Source of the DNA: Aneurinibacillus tyrosinisolvens
Lineage (GTDB): Bacteria > Bacillota > Bacilli > Aneurinibacillales > Aneurinibacillaceae
Assembly (NCBI RefSeq): GCF_001015055.1
Contig: NZ_BBWZ01000004.1
Span: forward strand, 62,001 to 126,000
Length of the DNA stretch: 64,000 nucleotides
Direction: 5' to 3'
Positions 1 through 8,607 of the stretch are shown here, in pieces. The notes beneath the pieces were generated by a model, which worked only from the letters and a program-made list of their open reading frames with translations, made no database searches and was not told where the DNA came from. The position numbers were made by a program, and so were the translations under genes. How positions within the stretch are numbered: position 1 is the first letter of the stretch; each line of letters starts with the position of its first letter.

Positions 1-1869
1 TATCAACAAGATATATTAAAGGTACCCTTGGAACACGAGATAGAATTCTATCATAATATTTCTGTTTATATAGGAGTTAACGAGCATGATGAGCTTGCTG
101 GATATTGTACTATCCAAAACGCACGGCAGCGAATCCATGAACTCCGTCTTACACATTTAAATCAACTTTCTGCAGGAGCAGGAATCGGGATTATTACCAC
201 AAACTCATCGCTGGGGATTACCTTTGTTAATGAAATGGCGGAGAAAATTTTAGGTTTATCATCTTCTTTTTTGTTAAATCGTAATTATAGTTCCCTCATA
301 GAGATTCAAGGTAATCTAAATGATGCTTTAGCAGGAAAGTCCTTGGTTAGTATAAATAGTTACCTTAATTTTAAACATATGATTGGAAACTTCACTCCTT
401 CCATTGTCGATGGGCAGGTTACAGGATTGGTTCATATTTTTTTCCTGCGGGAACAGTGGGAAGAGGCTGTTAGGGAGTTAGAATTTGTGCGTCACCTCAA
501 TGAGGATTTGCAAGCGATACACTCGTCTTCTCAAGAACAAATCATGGTCGTTAACCCGCAAGGAATCATTATACGCCTCACTGGTACGTTCTTGAAAGAT
601 TATTGGCGGGCAGAAAATTCCGGTGAAGTCATTGGGCAGAATGTTTATGATTTGGAAAAGCAAGGTTTCTTTCAACCGAATATTGTAGAACTTTGCTTAA
701 AAAAAGGAACCAAGCTGACAAGCATACAAGAAAGTAAAAACGGTAAACGTATATGGTCTGTTGCTACTCCTGTCTTTTATGAAGGACAAATCGTTAAGAT
801 TATTATCATTTCAAGGGATATTACCGAGGTAAACCAATTAAAGGAAAAATTAATGAAGGTTCAGAAAGAATCAGAGGTGTATAAACAAGAACTAGAGGAA
901 TTGAAAAGCTATACGATTAGAAAAAGTAATCTGGTATATCAATCTCAAGTGATGGAACGTGTAGTAGATGAGATTCGAATGGTTGCTGATGTTGATTCAA
1001 CTGTACTTATTCATGGGGAATCCGGGGTAGGGAAGGAAGTTGTCGCTCTCGCTATACATGAGTGGAGCAAACGGTATTCACATCGATTTGTTCGAGTAAA
1101 TTGCGGAGCAATTCCTGAGCAACTGATTGAAAGCGAATTGTTTGGTTATGAAAAAGGCGCTTTTACAGGGGCAGATTCTAAGGGGAAGCCTGGTTATTTT
1201 GAACTGGCTAATCAGGGGTCTATCTTTTTAGATGAAGTATCAGAACTGCCATTAAATATGCAGGTGAAATTATTGAGGATTCTTCAGGAACGGGAACTAA
1301 CAAGGGTTGGAGGCACGAAGACGATTTCTTTAGATGTACGCATTATTGCAGCGACCAACCGGAACTTATGGGAATTAGTACAAGCAGGGAGATTTAGAGA
1401 AGACTTATATTACCGTTTGCATGTTATTCCCATTCTAGTTCCCCCTTTGCGAAAGCGGAAAGAAGATATTATGCCGTTATCTTTATATTTCCTGCAGCAT
1501 TTTAATCATATTTATCATAAAGAAAAGTACTTATCCCAGGAAGCATTAGAAGTATTGGATAACCATCCATGGCAAGGGAATGTTCGAGAACTGCAAAATG
1601 TAATTGAACGGCTGATAGTTACTTCCCGGGAGGATTTTATTAATCGTGATGATGTTCTTTCCGTACTCTATGCTAATCAAAAAGGAAATAAAGATAAAGA
1701 ATCTGTTGTGACATTGGAGCTAATGCCTTTAAAACAAGCTATAGCAGAGGTAGAAACGCAGTTAATCACTTTAGGATTGCAAAAGTATGGTACTGCAGCT
1801 AAGGTGTCAGAAATTCTAGGCGTAAGTCCAGCGACCCTCAGCCGCCGGATAAAAAAATTACTGAAATAA
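1..1869 (+). CDS. sigma-54-dependent PAS-type transcriptional activator, 5' end cut by window
   Basis: This is an enhancer-binding activator for sigma-54 RNA polymerase. The reading frame is open to base 1, and the first TTG-type codon at 28 lies inside what looks like a CBS- or sensor-like segment, so the true start is upstream. Counted from base 28, two PAS-like sensor regions lie at about 45-150 and 160-275, followed by a short coiled linker. The AAA+ domain then shows Walker A GESGVGKE near residue 330 and the sigma-54 contact loop GAFTGA. A Fis-type helix-turn-helix ends the protein (AKVSEILGVSPATLSRR). The stop is 10 bases before the pxpB-like gene, so the two are probably co-transcribed and the activator is likely local. 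I found no convincing -24/-12 promoter within the first 28 kb; its target may lie upstream of the window. The family call is secure and the ligand is unknown. Confidence 0.93.
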   Translation, partial: YQQDILKVPLEHEIEFYHNISVYIGVNEHDELAGYCTIQNARQRIHELRLTHLNQLSAGAGIGIITTNSSLGITFVNEMAEKILGLSSSFLLNRNYSSLIEIQGNLNDALAGKSLVSINSYLNFKHMIGNFTPSIVDGQVTGLVHIFFLREQWEEAVRELEFVRHLNEDLQAIHSSSQEQIMVVNPQGIIIRLTGTFLKDYWRAENSGEVIGQNVYDLEKQGFFQPNIVELCLKKGTKLTSIQESKNGKRIWSVATPVFYEGQIVKIIIISRDITEVNQLKEKLMKVQKESEVYKQELEELKSYTIRKSNLVYQSQVMERVVDEIRMVADVDSTVLIHGESGVGKEVVALAIHEWSKRYSHRFVRVNCGAIPEQLIESELFGYEKGAFTGADSKGKPGYFELANQGSIFLDEVSELPLNMQVKLLRILQERELTRVGGTKTISLDVRIIAATNRNLWELVQAGRFREDLYYRLHVIPILVPPLRKRKEDIMPLSLYFLQHFNHIYHKEKYLSQEALEVLDNHPWQGNVRELQNVIERLIVTSREDFINRDDVLSVLYANQKGNKDKESVVTLELMPLKQAIAEVETQLITLGLQKYGTAAKVSEILGVSPATLSRRIKKLLK

Positions 1870-1879
1870 AGGGGGTGCA

Positions 1880-2767
1880 ATGATGTTTACGGTCCCAGAG
1901 ACTCATTTCCACTTTGGTGGTGACGAATATATTTTTGCGGAGATATCTAAAGATATGAGCGCAGAAAGCAATTTCAAAGCTTTAGCAATTACCAAAGAAT
2001 TAAGGAGTCGGCAAATCCCAGGTGTGCTGGATATTTGCCCGGCAAATGCCTCATACCTGGTTCGATTTAATCCGGATATTATTTCTGCTTATGATCTGTT
2101 GGATTATTTAAAAGAGATAGACATTCTGAAGAGCAATCCGTCAGAGTTAAATTTGTCAATACGTATTGTGGAAATTCCAATTTGGTATGACGATCCCATT
2201 ACCCAGGAGTATTCCAGGCGCTTTAAAGATCGTCATACGGAACCGCACCTAACTAATTTTGAATTTGTAATGAAAATTAACGGATTTCAACATAAAGAAA
2301 CATTTATTGAAGCTCATACCTCAATGCCCTACCTTATTAGTATGATAGGGTTTAATCCTGGGACTGCCTGGGAATTCCCTTTAGGTGTGCCGCTTGAACA
2401 GGTAATTCAAACTCCTAAATATATTAGTCCAAGAACGGATACACCAAGACAAGCTGTTGGATTGGGAGGGGCTTTTACAGTGATTTATCCAGTACCCGGA
2501 CCTGGAAGTTATCAGTTAATCGGAATATCAGCTGTCCCTGTCTTTCATAAGGATGAACAGCTGGAGGACTTTAAACATTCCCTTTTTCTCGCCCGGCCTG
2601 GTGATTTGTGGAAGCATCGCTCTATTACTGAATCAGAATACTATTCCATTTGCCGTGAGGTTGAACAAGGAACGTATCGGTTTCGGATGAAGGAAGTTGA
2701 ATTTTCACCGGAGGAATACTTCCGGAGAGGAAGACCGTATATCCTTGAATTAATGGAGGGCTTTTAA
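1880..2767 (+). CDS. 5-oxoprolinase subunit B / allophanate hydrolase subunit 1 family protein (PxpB/KipI-like)
   Basis: This protein has the carboxyltransferase-like AHS1 fold found in PxpB (KipI), which works with PxpC in ATP-dependent opening of cyclic amides such as 5-oxoproline. The family signature PGSYQLIG and the segment GFNPGTAWEFPLG are present. At 295 residues it is longer than a typical KipI (about 240). An ATGATG start at 1880/1883 follows an AAAGGGGGTG ribosome binding site. The next gene (PxpC-like) begins one base after the stop, so the two subunits are almost certainly translated together. A third subunit, PxpA (LamB/YcsF), is not in the window, so the substrate may not be 5-oxoproline. 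Because the pair sits next to a pyridine catabolic block, a role on a lactam or amide intermediate is possible but unproven. Confidence 0.88.
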   Translation: MMFTVPETHFHFGGDEYIFAEISKDMSAESNFKALAITKELRSRQIPGVLDICPANASYLVRFNPDIISAYDLLDYLKEIDILKSNPSELNLSIRIVEIPIWYDDPITQEYSRRFKDRHTEPHLTNFEFVMKINGFQHKETFIEAHTSMPYLISMIGFNPGTAWEFPLGVPLEQVIQTPKYISPRTDTPRQAVGLGGAFTVIYPVPGPGSYQLIGISAVPVFHKDEQLEDFKHSLFLARPGDLWKHRSITESEYYSICREVEQGTYRFRMKEVEFSPEEYFRRGRPYILELMEGF

Positions 2768-2768
2768 T

Positions 2769-3743
2769 ATGTTACGAATCATTGAACCTGGCATAGAAAC
2801 AACAGTTCAGGATCTTGGCCGATATGGGGATTATCATTACGGTGTTCCCCCAAGTGGGGTAGCAGACAAATATTCTTTTATAGCAGGGAATGTATTACTT
2901 GGTAATCCAATCGAATTCGCCGGATTAGAAATGACATTGCTTGGGCCTAAAATACAATTTGAAAAGGATACTGTAATTTCTATAACCGGGGCGCCCATGG
3001 AACCGCGAATTAATAATCAGCTTATCCCAATGTGGGAGAATGTCAGAGTAACCGAGGGAGATATTTTACATTTCTCTCCCGCAAGACAAGGGGTAAAAGC
3101 GTACTTATGTATTTCAGGTGGAATCCAGGTGCCTGAAGTATTGGGAAGCCGTTCTACATACCTGTACAGCCAATTCGGTGGTTTCAACGGGCGCAAGCTT
3201 ATAGAGGAAGACCGTGTTCCCATTGGCGAACCCCTGCCGGGTGTGTTTAAACAAGTTGGCAAATCAATCGACTCCCCTTTTTTACCTGACTTTACAAAGT
3301 CGAATGAATTTCGTGTGGTTATGGGGCTTTCAGGGGCATTAATCAGTGATGAAGGAGTAAAATCCTTCCTTAATTCTGAATGGAAGGTATCCACAGAATC
3401 AAATCGGGTAGCTTACCGGTTTAAAGGTGGGTCCATTCGTTTCCAGAACATTAAAGCGCCGTTTGGAGCAGGAGACAGTTCCTCTAATGTTGTCGATATT
3501 ATCTATCCTATTGGCGGGATTTTGGTACCTAATGAAGAAGAAGTGATTGTTTTATTACATGATGGGACAACTGGCGGGGGATTTGTTACGATCGGGACCG
3601 TTATTAGCTCGGATCTGGACCGCATTGCTCAATCCAGGCCTTTGGCCGCCTCTCGATTTTTGGCTGTCACCATGGATCAAGCTATTGAAGCCCGGATGGA
3701 GCGTCAGAAGAAAATTTATGATTTAGTTGAAACATTAAGATAA
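2769..3743 (+). CDS. 5-oxoprolinase subunit C / allophanate hydrolase subunit 2 family protein (PxpC/KipA-like)
   Basis: This is the AHS2-type partner of the preceding gene. The N-terminus carries the family hallmark TTVQDLGRYG and a GVPPSGVAD turn; the middle carries CISGGIQVP and the C-terminal part FGAGDSSSN and TTGGGF. At 324 residues it has normal length for the family. In PxpBC both subunits are needed for the ATP-dependent activity. It starts one base after the upstream stop. After its stop at 3743 a short inverted repeat separates it from a convergent, broken paralogous pair. Confidence 0.9.
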   Translation: MLRIIEPGIETTVQDLGRYGDYHYGVPPSGVADKYSFIAGNVLLGNPIEFAGLEMTLLGPKIQFEKDTVISITGAPMEPRINNQLIPMWENVRVTEGDILHFSPARQGVKAYLCISGGIQVPEVLGSRSTYLYSQFGGFNGRKLIEEDRVPIGEPLPGVFKQVGKSIDSPFLPDFTKSNEFRVVMGLSGALISDEGVKSFLNSEWKVSTESNRVAYRFKGGSIRFQNIKAPFGAGDSSSNVVDIIYPIGGILVPNEEEVIVLLHDGTTGGGFVTIGTVISSDLDRIAQSRPLAASRFLAVTMDQAIEARMERQKKIYDLVETLR

Positions 3744-3752
3744 AGGTGGTTA

Positions 3753-3812
3753 TACTGGCTATCATTCCATAAATAATTGGATTCGTAGAAGGATTATCTT
3801 CGATAGCCAGTA
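3753..3812. terminator. inverted repeat between convergent genes, possible bidirectional terminator
   Basis: The arms TACTGGCTATC (3753-3763) and GATAGCCAGTA (3802-3812) are perfect 11-base complements with a 38-base loop. A partly matching extension lies outside them. The element sits exactly between two converging transcription units. There is no strong T-run, so a terminator role is only moderately supported. Confidence 0.4.
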
Positions 3813-3824
3813 CTACCAAAACTA

Positions 3825-4921
3825 TTATTTTGCTAACCAGTCAACGATGTCAGATAGCAGTTTTTGTTTAGAAAGGCGAAATTGAATAGCCTGTTCTACT
3901 GTGACCGCACAAAAATGGATTTTCGCCTGCGCTCTGCATTGGTTTAAGAAATCAAGTTCCGTGCTGACTAAAGCACCGATAGTTAGAAAGCCTCCTCCGG
4001 TTGGTGCATCGTTTAATGGAATAATAATCTCCTCTGGATTTGTAACCATAATACCCCCTAATGGATAAGCGGTATCTACAATATTGGAAGAGTGACTGCC
4101 TGCACCGAACGGAGGCAGACTGTTCTCAAAAGTAAGAGGGCTGCCCTGCAGACGATAAGCGATTCGATTGGATTCTGGACTGACTGTCCACTCACTATTT
4201 AAAAATGTATGTAAGCCTTCATCACTGATACGCTGAACGGACATTCCTAAAACAACATGGAGTTCAAGATTTTTTGAAAAAGAAGGAAAAAAGGAATCAG
4301 GCAGAGTACGCCCTGCTTTTTCAAATATATCGGAAGATGGCTCCCCTATAGTAAGCTCACTGCCAGCCTGTATTTTCATTCCACCAACACTTACCTTCTG
4401 ATTAATTACGTATGTAGACTTACTTCCCATTATTTCCGGTAATTGGACTCCTCCAGCTATACATATGTACGTACACATTCCTTGTTTAGCAAAACGAAAG
4501 GAAAGAATATCCCCTTCTCTTCCTTAAATCCCATCCGCTTCATTACAAACTCAAAATCAGAGGCGCAATTGTGTTGCGTTCTCTCTTTAAATTGTTGGGC
4601 ATACTCATTCGTAATCGGGTCATTATACCAAATAGGAATTTCAACGATATGCACCTTTAGATTAAGCGCAGCCGGATTGTTTTTTATACTGTCAATTTCC
4701 CTAAGGTAATCTAACAAGTTATATGGCGGAATGATTTCTGGGTTATAGCGAATAAGATAGGAGGTATTGGCCGGACAAATGTCAATAATCCCAAGAATCT
4801 TCTGTCTTCGTAATTCGCGGGTAATGGATAGGGCTTTAAACGCGCTAATGGTACTCATTTCACGAGAAATCTCTGCATAAATATATTCATCACCGACAAA
4901 ATGGAAACGGGTTTCCGCCAA
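3825..4921 (-). pseudogene. fused remnant of a second pxpB-pxpC pair (internal deletion)
   Basis: Reading leftwards, 4921 to about 4510 encodes the first 140 or so residues of a PxpB/AHS1 protein (AETRFHFVGDEYIYAEIS, then VMKRMGF). At about 4508 the homology jumps, in another frame, to the middle of a PxpC/AHS2 protein: EGDILSFRFAKQG, then CIAGGVQLPE, and on to the normal C-terminus at 3825. Measured against the intact pair at 1880-3743, roughly 750 bases are missing, namely the 3' half of one gene and the 5' third of the next. The junction also puts the halves out of frame. No ribosome binding site precedes the ATG at 4921. Protein identity to the intact pair is only about half, so this is an old paralogous pair that decayed, not a recent copy. 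Confidence 0.85.
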
Positions 4922-5083
4922 ATTTGTTTTATTGTCTTGCTAGTTTACATGTTCGGCAAAAAGAAAAAGTCCCAAAATTGCAAGAAGACTTGCATAAATG
5001 CAAGATAAAAAGTAAAGAGATATGTAGTCCGAAAGAGTATGTTTACACAAAATCAAAAAAATGCCATAAAATGCAAAAGAATT

Positions 5084-5113
5084 TTGGCCTGGCTTTTAAC
5101 AATTTGTTATAAT
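5084..5113 (+). promoter_or_regulatory. candidate extended -10 promoter (distal) for the MerR-type regulator gene
   Basis: TATAAT at 5108-5113 is preceded by TG one base earlier (TGTTATAAT) and by a weak -35 TTGGCC at 5084-5089 with an 18-base spacer. The surrounding gap 4922-5285 is AT-rich and contains no convincing gene. It includes several short repeats of TGCAAG near 4978-5003. Confidence 0.45.
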
Positions 5114-5184
5114 CCGACAAGAATTTAAGCTAGAAACGGGATTGGTAAATAAAAGCAAAGAAAGTGGGATGATGGGAAATAGTG

Positions 5185-5193
5185 TGGTATAAT
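5185..5193 (+). promoter_or_regulatory. candidate extended -10 promoter (proximal) for the MerR-type regulator gene
   Basis: TGGTATAAT at 5185-5193 is a perfect extended -10 element about 90 bases upstream of the regulator start. No good -35 hexamer precedes it, which is usual for extended -10 promoters. Confidence 0.5.
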
Positions 5194-5285
5194 AAATGAT
5201 AACTTTAAGGAGTTTTGAGTAGCTTTTGCAATTTTAATAAGTTCTTTGAGTGTTTACACTAACTTCTGTGAAAAGAGGAATTAGT

Positions 5286-6071
5286 ATGTATGAAAATCTT
5301 TTAAATATATCTGAAGCTGCAAAGCTGCTGGGAGTTTCACCAAGTACACTACGACGATTAGAGAAGAATGGAGTTATCGAAGGTTATGGTTTAAAGGTTC
5401 TGTATACTCCTGGAGGACAAAGAAGATATATTCCAGATGAGTTACAACTCCTTTATTCCAATCAGGGATTTTCAGGACAGATCGGATTTGGTAAAAAACC
5501 GGCTCTTCTTATTCGCGATTTAACCGTAGCTTTTACTGAACCGCATTCTCAATTAGCTATTAAGATTGAAGAGCAAATTTCTGCAACAAAACAGCTTATA
5601 GAAGAAGCTCTTTCACATAATATACCGATTGTCTTTAGTATAACTATTTATGACTCGACGAATGAGGTATCTAAGTTGTGGTGCCAGAAGTTCCCATCTC
5701 TTCAAATTTTAGATCGCCAGAGTACATGGGTCAATATCCATCCAGCTCTTACTGATTATTCTTATGATATTATTAATCCTACAGTACATATTACTGACTT
5801 ACATAATTGCGAAGTGGACGATTTTCTGAGGGAACGTCAGATTGATACTGTAATATTGGCTGGTGCTACAACAAGTGGAAGTATAAGGGCAACGGCTGTA
5901 GATGCCCTCCAAAGAGGATTTAGAGTCATTATTCCTAAAGAAGCTGTAGGAGATCGTAATCAAACCTTACAGAACTCGACATTGATAGATTTAAACGCAA
6001 GATATGCAGATGTAATGAGTCTAGATAAGGTACTAAAAGGAATGAAACCAATAATAGAGAGACTGGATTAG
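5286..6071 (+). CDS. MerR-type HTH fused to catalytically dead isochorismatase-like domain; putative pathway sensor
   Basis: Residues 1-60 form a MerR-type DNA-binding domain (ISEAAKLLGVSPSTLRRLE, then a GGQRRY wing). Residues 66-261 are homologous to N-carbamoylsarcosine/maleamate amidohydrolases, including the intact enzyme at 9476-10126. The catalytic Asp is kept (D78, IRDLT). The nucleophilic Cys of the enzyme motif CGCVRA is Ser (S199 in SGSIRATAVDA), and the catalytic Lys of LITKK is absent (aligned stretch DIINPTV). Two of the three catalytic residues are therefore lost, while the fold is kept. I infer a ligand sensor that binds maleamate or a similar amide and controls the pyridine genes downstream. 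An in-frame GTG lies at 5250, but AGAGGAA at 5274-5280 points to the ATG at 5286 (261 residues). A strong terminator follows. Confidence 0.88.
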   Translation: MYENLLNISEAAKLLGVSPSTLRRLEKNGVIEGYGLKVLYTPGGQRRYIPDELQLLYSNQGFSGQIGFGKKPALLIRDLTVAFTEPHSQLAIKIEEQISATKQLIEEALSHNIPIVFSITIYDSTNEVSKLWCQKFPSLQILDRQSTWVNIHPALTDYSYDIINPTVHITDLHNCEVDDFLRERQIDTVILAGATTSGSIRATAVDALQRGFRVIIPKEAVGDRNQTLQNSTLIDLNARYADVMSLDKVLKGMKPIIERLD

Positions 6072-6078
6072 GCTTAGG

Positions 6079-6117
6079 AAAAACCGTGATTTATCTTAGG
6101 ATAAACGCGGTTTTTTT
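6079..6117 (+). terminator. Rho-independent terminator after the regulator gene
   Basis: A hairpin pairs AAAACCGTGATTTATC with GATAAACGCGGTTTT around a short TTAG loop, followed by a T-run. It isolates the regulator from the monooxygenase operon. Confidence 0.85.
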
Positions 6118-6154
6118 CTTTTGAATTTGTTTATTAAATTCTAAAAATTATATA

Positions 6155-6183
6155 TTGACACAATATTAAGTGTAATATAGAAT
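6155..6183 (+). promoter_or_regulatory. sigma-A promoter of the first HpaB-like gene
   Basis: TTGACA at 6155-6160, a 17-base spacer and TAGAAT at 6178-6183 make a near-consensus promoter. Transcription would start about 6190, giving a leader of about 110 bases before the ATG at 6303. Confidence 0.8.
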
Positions 6184-6190
6184 TAAACCA

Positions 6191-6218
6191 TGGAAGCTTT
6201 GGTAAGTTTGGTTGATTT
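6191..6218 (+). promoter_or_regulatory. conserved 28-base element at the transcription start, copy 1
   Basis: This stretch begins TGGAAGCTTTGGTAAG and ends GTTGATTT. It matches 12578-12605 at 25 of 28 positions, although most other non-coding sequence around the two promoters differs. In both places it starts 6-7 bases after the -10 box, so it covers the start site. A repressor or activator operator, probably for the MerR-type fusion protein, is the simplest reading. Confidence 0.6.
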
Positions 6219-6302
6219 AGAAAGTTTTTAATTGAATATGAACCTTCAGAAAGTTTACTCAGTAATTATGAAAATCTTTATTTTATTGAAGGAGGAAAAA
6301 GA

Positions 6303-7808
6303 ATGGAAAAGACTCAGGTAGCAGCTAAATATTTGAAAACAGGTGAGATGTTCAAAGACAGCCTTCGCGATGGCCGCAATGTATATTACCAGGGTGAACT
6401 CATTCCAGATGTGACAGCCCACCCAGCCACTGGTGGTGGTATCGGCATCATGGCTAAAATCTATGACGCCCAGCACAATCCGGAAACGCAGGACACGCTC
6501 ACTTATCTCAATTCGGATGGGGAACGAGTAAGCACAGCCTGGATGATTCCAAGAACGAAAGAGGACTTGAAAACCCGTCGGGCGCTGACCGACTATATCG
6601 CCAGGGAAACGTTTGGTGTATTTGGCCGTCCGTTTGATCTTGCCCCTCTCGTACCTGTAGGGATGGCGGCACACCTTTCCAAATTCCGCGAAAAAAGACC
6701 GGAGTATGCAGAAAATGTACTTCACTATATCGACTATGCACAGAAAAATAATCTAATGGGACCTGAAGTGCTAGTGGACCCTCAAAATGACCGCTCTAAA
6801 GCCGCTGCAGCGGGTGCCCGCCTATTCGATGTGGAACTGGGAAGCAAAATCAAAGGTGGAGAGTCCACACCTGCTTTGCTCCGAGTGGTGAAAGAGACAG
6901 AAGAAGGGATTTACATTAGCGGGGCGAAGGCGGTAGGCTCGATTTCTTCCCAGGGAAATGAAATGATCCTCTCCAACCTGATGCGCCCAGGTTTGTTACC
7001 GGAAGAATCTCTCTGGTTAGCAGTGCCAATCAATTCGCCGGGGATTCATATTGTCTGCCGTGAAACGGTCTCTGTAGATTCTGCGAATTCCTATGACCAC
7101 CCGGTAAAATCACGCGGGGAAGAAATGGACTCCTTCCTGATTTTTGATAATGTTTTCGTAGAAAAATGGAGAATCTTTAACTACGGAGTTCCAGAACTTA
7201 ATGAGTTGTATGGCGGTGTCGTATTAGGAGTACACTGGCACATCCTCTCCCGTTTAGCGGCGAAGGCTGAACTGTATGCCGGGGCAGCCCAACTCATTGT
7301 CGAGGCGCTGGGAACCGGACAAATCCCAGGCGTGCGTTCCATTGTGTCAGACGTTATCCAGTACGCTCAAACATTAAGAGCCTATGTATTAGCCTCGGAG
7401 GAATTAGCGCAGTTGACCGACGATGGCGTGATGTGGCCGGATGTCAATATGCTTACAGCAGGACGCCTGCATGGAATTCTAAATTACCCGCAAATTATTC
7501 ATAACCTCCAGGAGCTATGTGGACAGGGACTGGTTATGAGGTTCTCGGAAAAAGACTATGAGCATCCGTACATTGGCGGAAAGCTAGAAGAACTTCTCTT
7601 CGGCCGCGGACTAACCTCCAAGCAGAAGAACCTCTTAATGAACTTTATCTGGGATATTACAACCGATTCCCATGCAGGCCGTATTGGTTTATTCGAAAAC
7701 GTAAACGCGCTGCCGGCACCGCTGCTTCGTGAACGCCTCTACCATGAATATGATAGAACGCCTTTCATGAACCATATTCGTAAATCAATTGGTCTTCCTT
7801 TAGCATAA
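6303..7808 (+). CDS. HpaB-type FADH2-dependent aromatic monooxygenase, copy 1 (putative hydroxypyridine hydroxylase)
   Basis: The 501-residue protein belongs to the 4-hydroxyphenylacetate 3-monooxygenase oxygenase-component family: an acyl-CoA-dehydrogenase-like fold that takes FADH2 from a separate reductase. Recognisable segments are the N-terminal HpaB_N region (about 10-275) and the C-terminal helical region with the YAGAAQLIVEALG and LTAGRLHGI stretches. It differs from the copy at 12695 at 19 of 501 positions (96% identity). The neighbours encode NicE-, NicF-, NicD- and NicX-like enzymes, so the likely product is 2,5-dihydroxypyridine, made from 2-hydroxypyridine, 6-hydroxynicotinate or a related compound. 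Classical NicC is a different flavoprotein family, and no nicotinate dehydrogenase is present. A GGAGG site precedes the ATG. The family is secure and the substrate is inferred. Confidence 0.88.
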   Translation: MEKTQVAAKYLKTGEMFKDSLRDGRNVYYQGELIPDVTAHPATGGGIGIMAKIYDAQHNPETQDTLTYLNSDGERVSTAWMIPRTKEDLKTRRALTDYIARETFGVFGRPFDLAPLVPVGMAAHLSKFREKRPEYAENVLHYIDYAQKNNLMGPEVLVDPQNDRSKAAAAGARLFDVELGSKIKGGESTPALLRVVKETEEGIYISGAKAVGSISSQGNEMILSNLMRPGLLPEESLWLAVPINSPGIHIVCRETVSVDSANSYDHPVKSRGEEMDSFLIFDNVFVEKWRIFNYGVPELNELYGGVVLGVHWHILSRLAAKAELYAGAAQLIVEALGTGQIPGVRSIVSDVIQYAQTLRAYVLASEELAQLTDDGVMWPDVNMLTAGRLHGILNYPQIIHNLQELCGQGLVMRFSEKDYEHPYIGGKLEELLFGRGLTSKQKNLLMNFIWDITTDSHAGRIGLFENVNALPAPLLRERLYHEYDRTPFMNHIRKSIGLPLA

Positions 7809-7836
7809 AGTTGAATCTATCCAGGAGGAATTCATC

Positions 7837-8598
7837 TTGAAAAAAAATTACCGGGTAGGACTTATTGTTCCTAGCTCAAATACAACAATGGAAACGGAAA
7901 TTCCAGCTATGCTTCGTTGGAGAGAGCAAATTGATCAGGAATTATCGTTTACATTCCATTCTAGTCGCATGAGAATGAAGCATGTCACACCAGAAGAATT
8001 AAAAGCAATGGATGTAGAAAGTGACCGCTGTGCTGTTGAACTCTCCGATGCCCGATGTGATGTTCTTGCCTACGCATGCCTTGTTGCTATCATGTGCCAG
8101 GGACCGGGGTATCATATGGAATCGGAACAGCGGTTGTTTCAAGCAACAAAGCAAAACGGTGCGGCTACTCCAATCATTAGTAGCGCAGGTGCCCTTGTGG
8201 ACGGAATTAAAACATTAGGAGCAAAAAAAGTAGCCATTATTACTCCTTATATGAAGCCGCTAACGAACCAGGTCATTGATTATATCGAATCAAGCGAAAT
8301 CCAGGTGACAGATTCTATTAGCCTGGAAATTCCGGACAACCTGGAAGTTGGACGCCAAGATCCGATGCGTCTGGTAGATATTGTTGATAATTTGGATGTT
8401 AGCCAGGCAGATGCTGTTGTGTTATCCGCTTGTGTTCAAATGCCTTCGTTACAAGCCATTCAAATCGTTGAAGATAAGATTGGCAAGCCGGTACTTTCGG
8501 CAGCTGTTGCAACAGTGTACAACATTCTTAAAACCCTTGACTTAAAACCTTACGTACCTAATGCTGGAAAATTGCTGTCAGGGGATATAGCTATCTAA
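7837..8598 (+). CDS. nicE: maleate cis-trans isomerase (NicE/MaiA-like, Asp/Glu racemase superfamily)
   Basis: It converts maleate to fumarate, the last step of the nicotinate/2,5-dihydroxypyridine route. The N-terminal motif VPSSNTTMETE is diagnostic. The two catalytic cysteines are visible as C81 (YACLVA) and C199 (SACVQMPS). From memory the Nocardia enzyme uses C76 and C194, so both sites are offset by exactly five residues. The length of 253 residues is normal. Translation starts at TTG 7837, supported by AGGAGG at 7823-7828. The gene lies 28 bases after the HpaB-like gene in the same operon. Confidence 0.92.
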   Translation: MKKNYRVGLIVPSSNTTMETEIPAMLRWREQIDQELSFTFHSSRMRMKHVTPEELKAMDVESDRCAVELSDARCDVLAYACLVAIMCQGPGYHMESEQRLFQATKQNGAATPIISSAGALVDGIKTLGAKKVAIITPYMKPLTNQVIDYIESSEIQVTDSISLEIPDNLEVGRQDPMRLVDIVDNLDVSQADAVVLSACVQMPSLQAIQIVEDKIGKPVLSAAVATVYNILKTLDLKPYVPNAGKLLSGDIAI

Positions 8599-8607
8599 TG
8601 TTTCCAT

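Noticed and set aside
5081..5100. Sigma-54 promoter for the gap before the MerR-type regulator (TTGGCCTGGC)
   Set aside because: The GG is not followed by GC after ten bases, so the -24/-12 spacing rule fails.
4924..5112. Short open frame of 62 codons in the gap before the MerR-type regulator
   Set aside because: Lysine-rich, no ribosome binding site, no family resemblance, and it covers promoter-like sequence.
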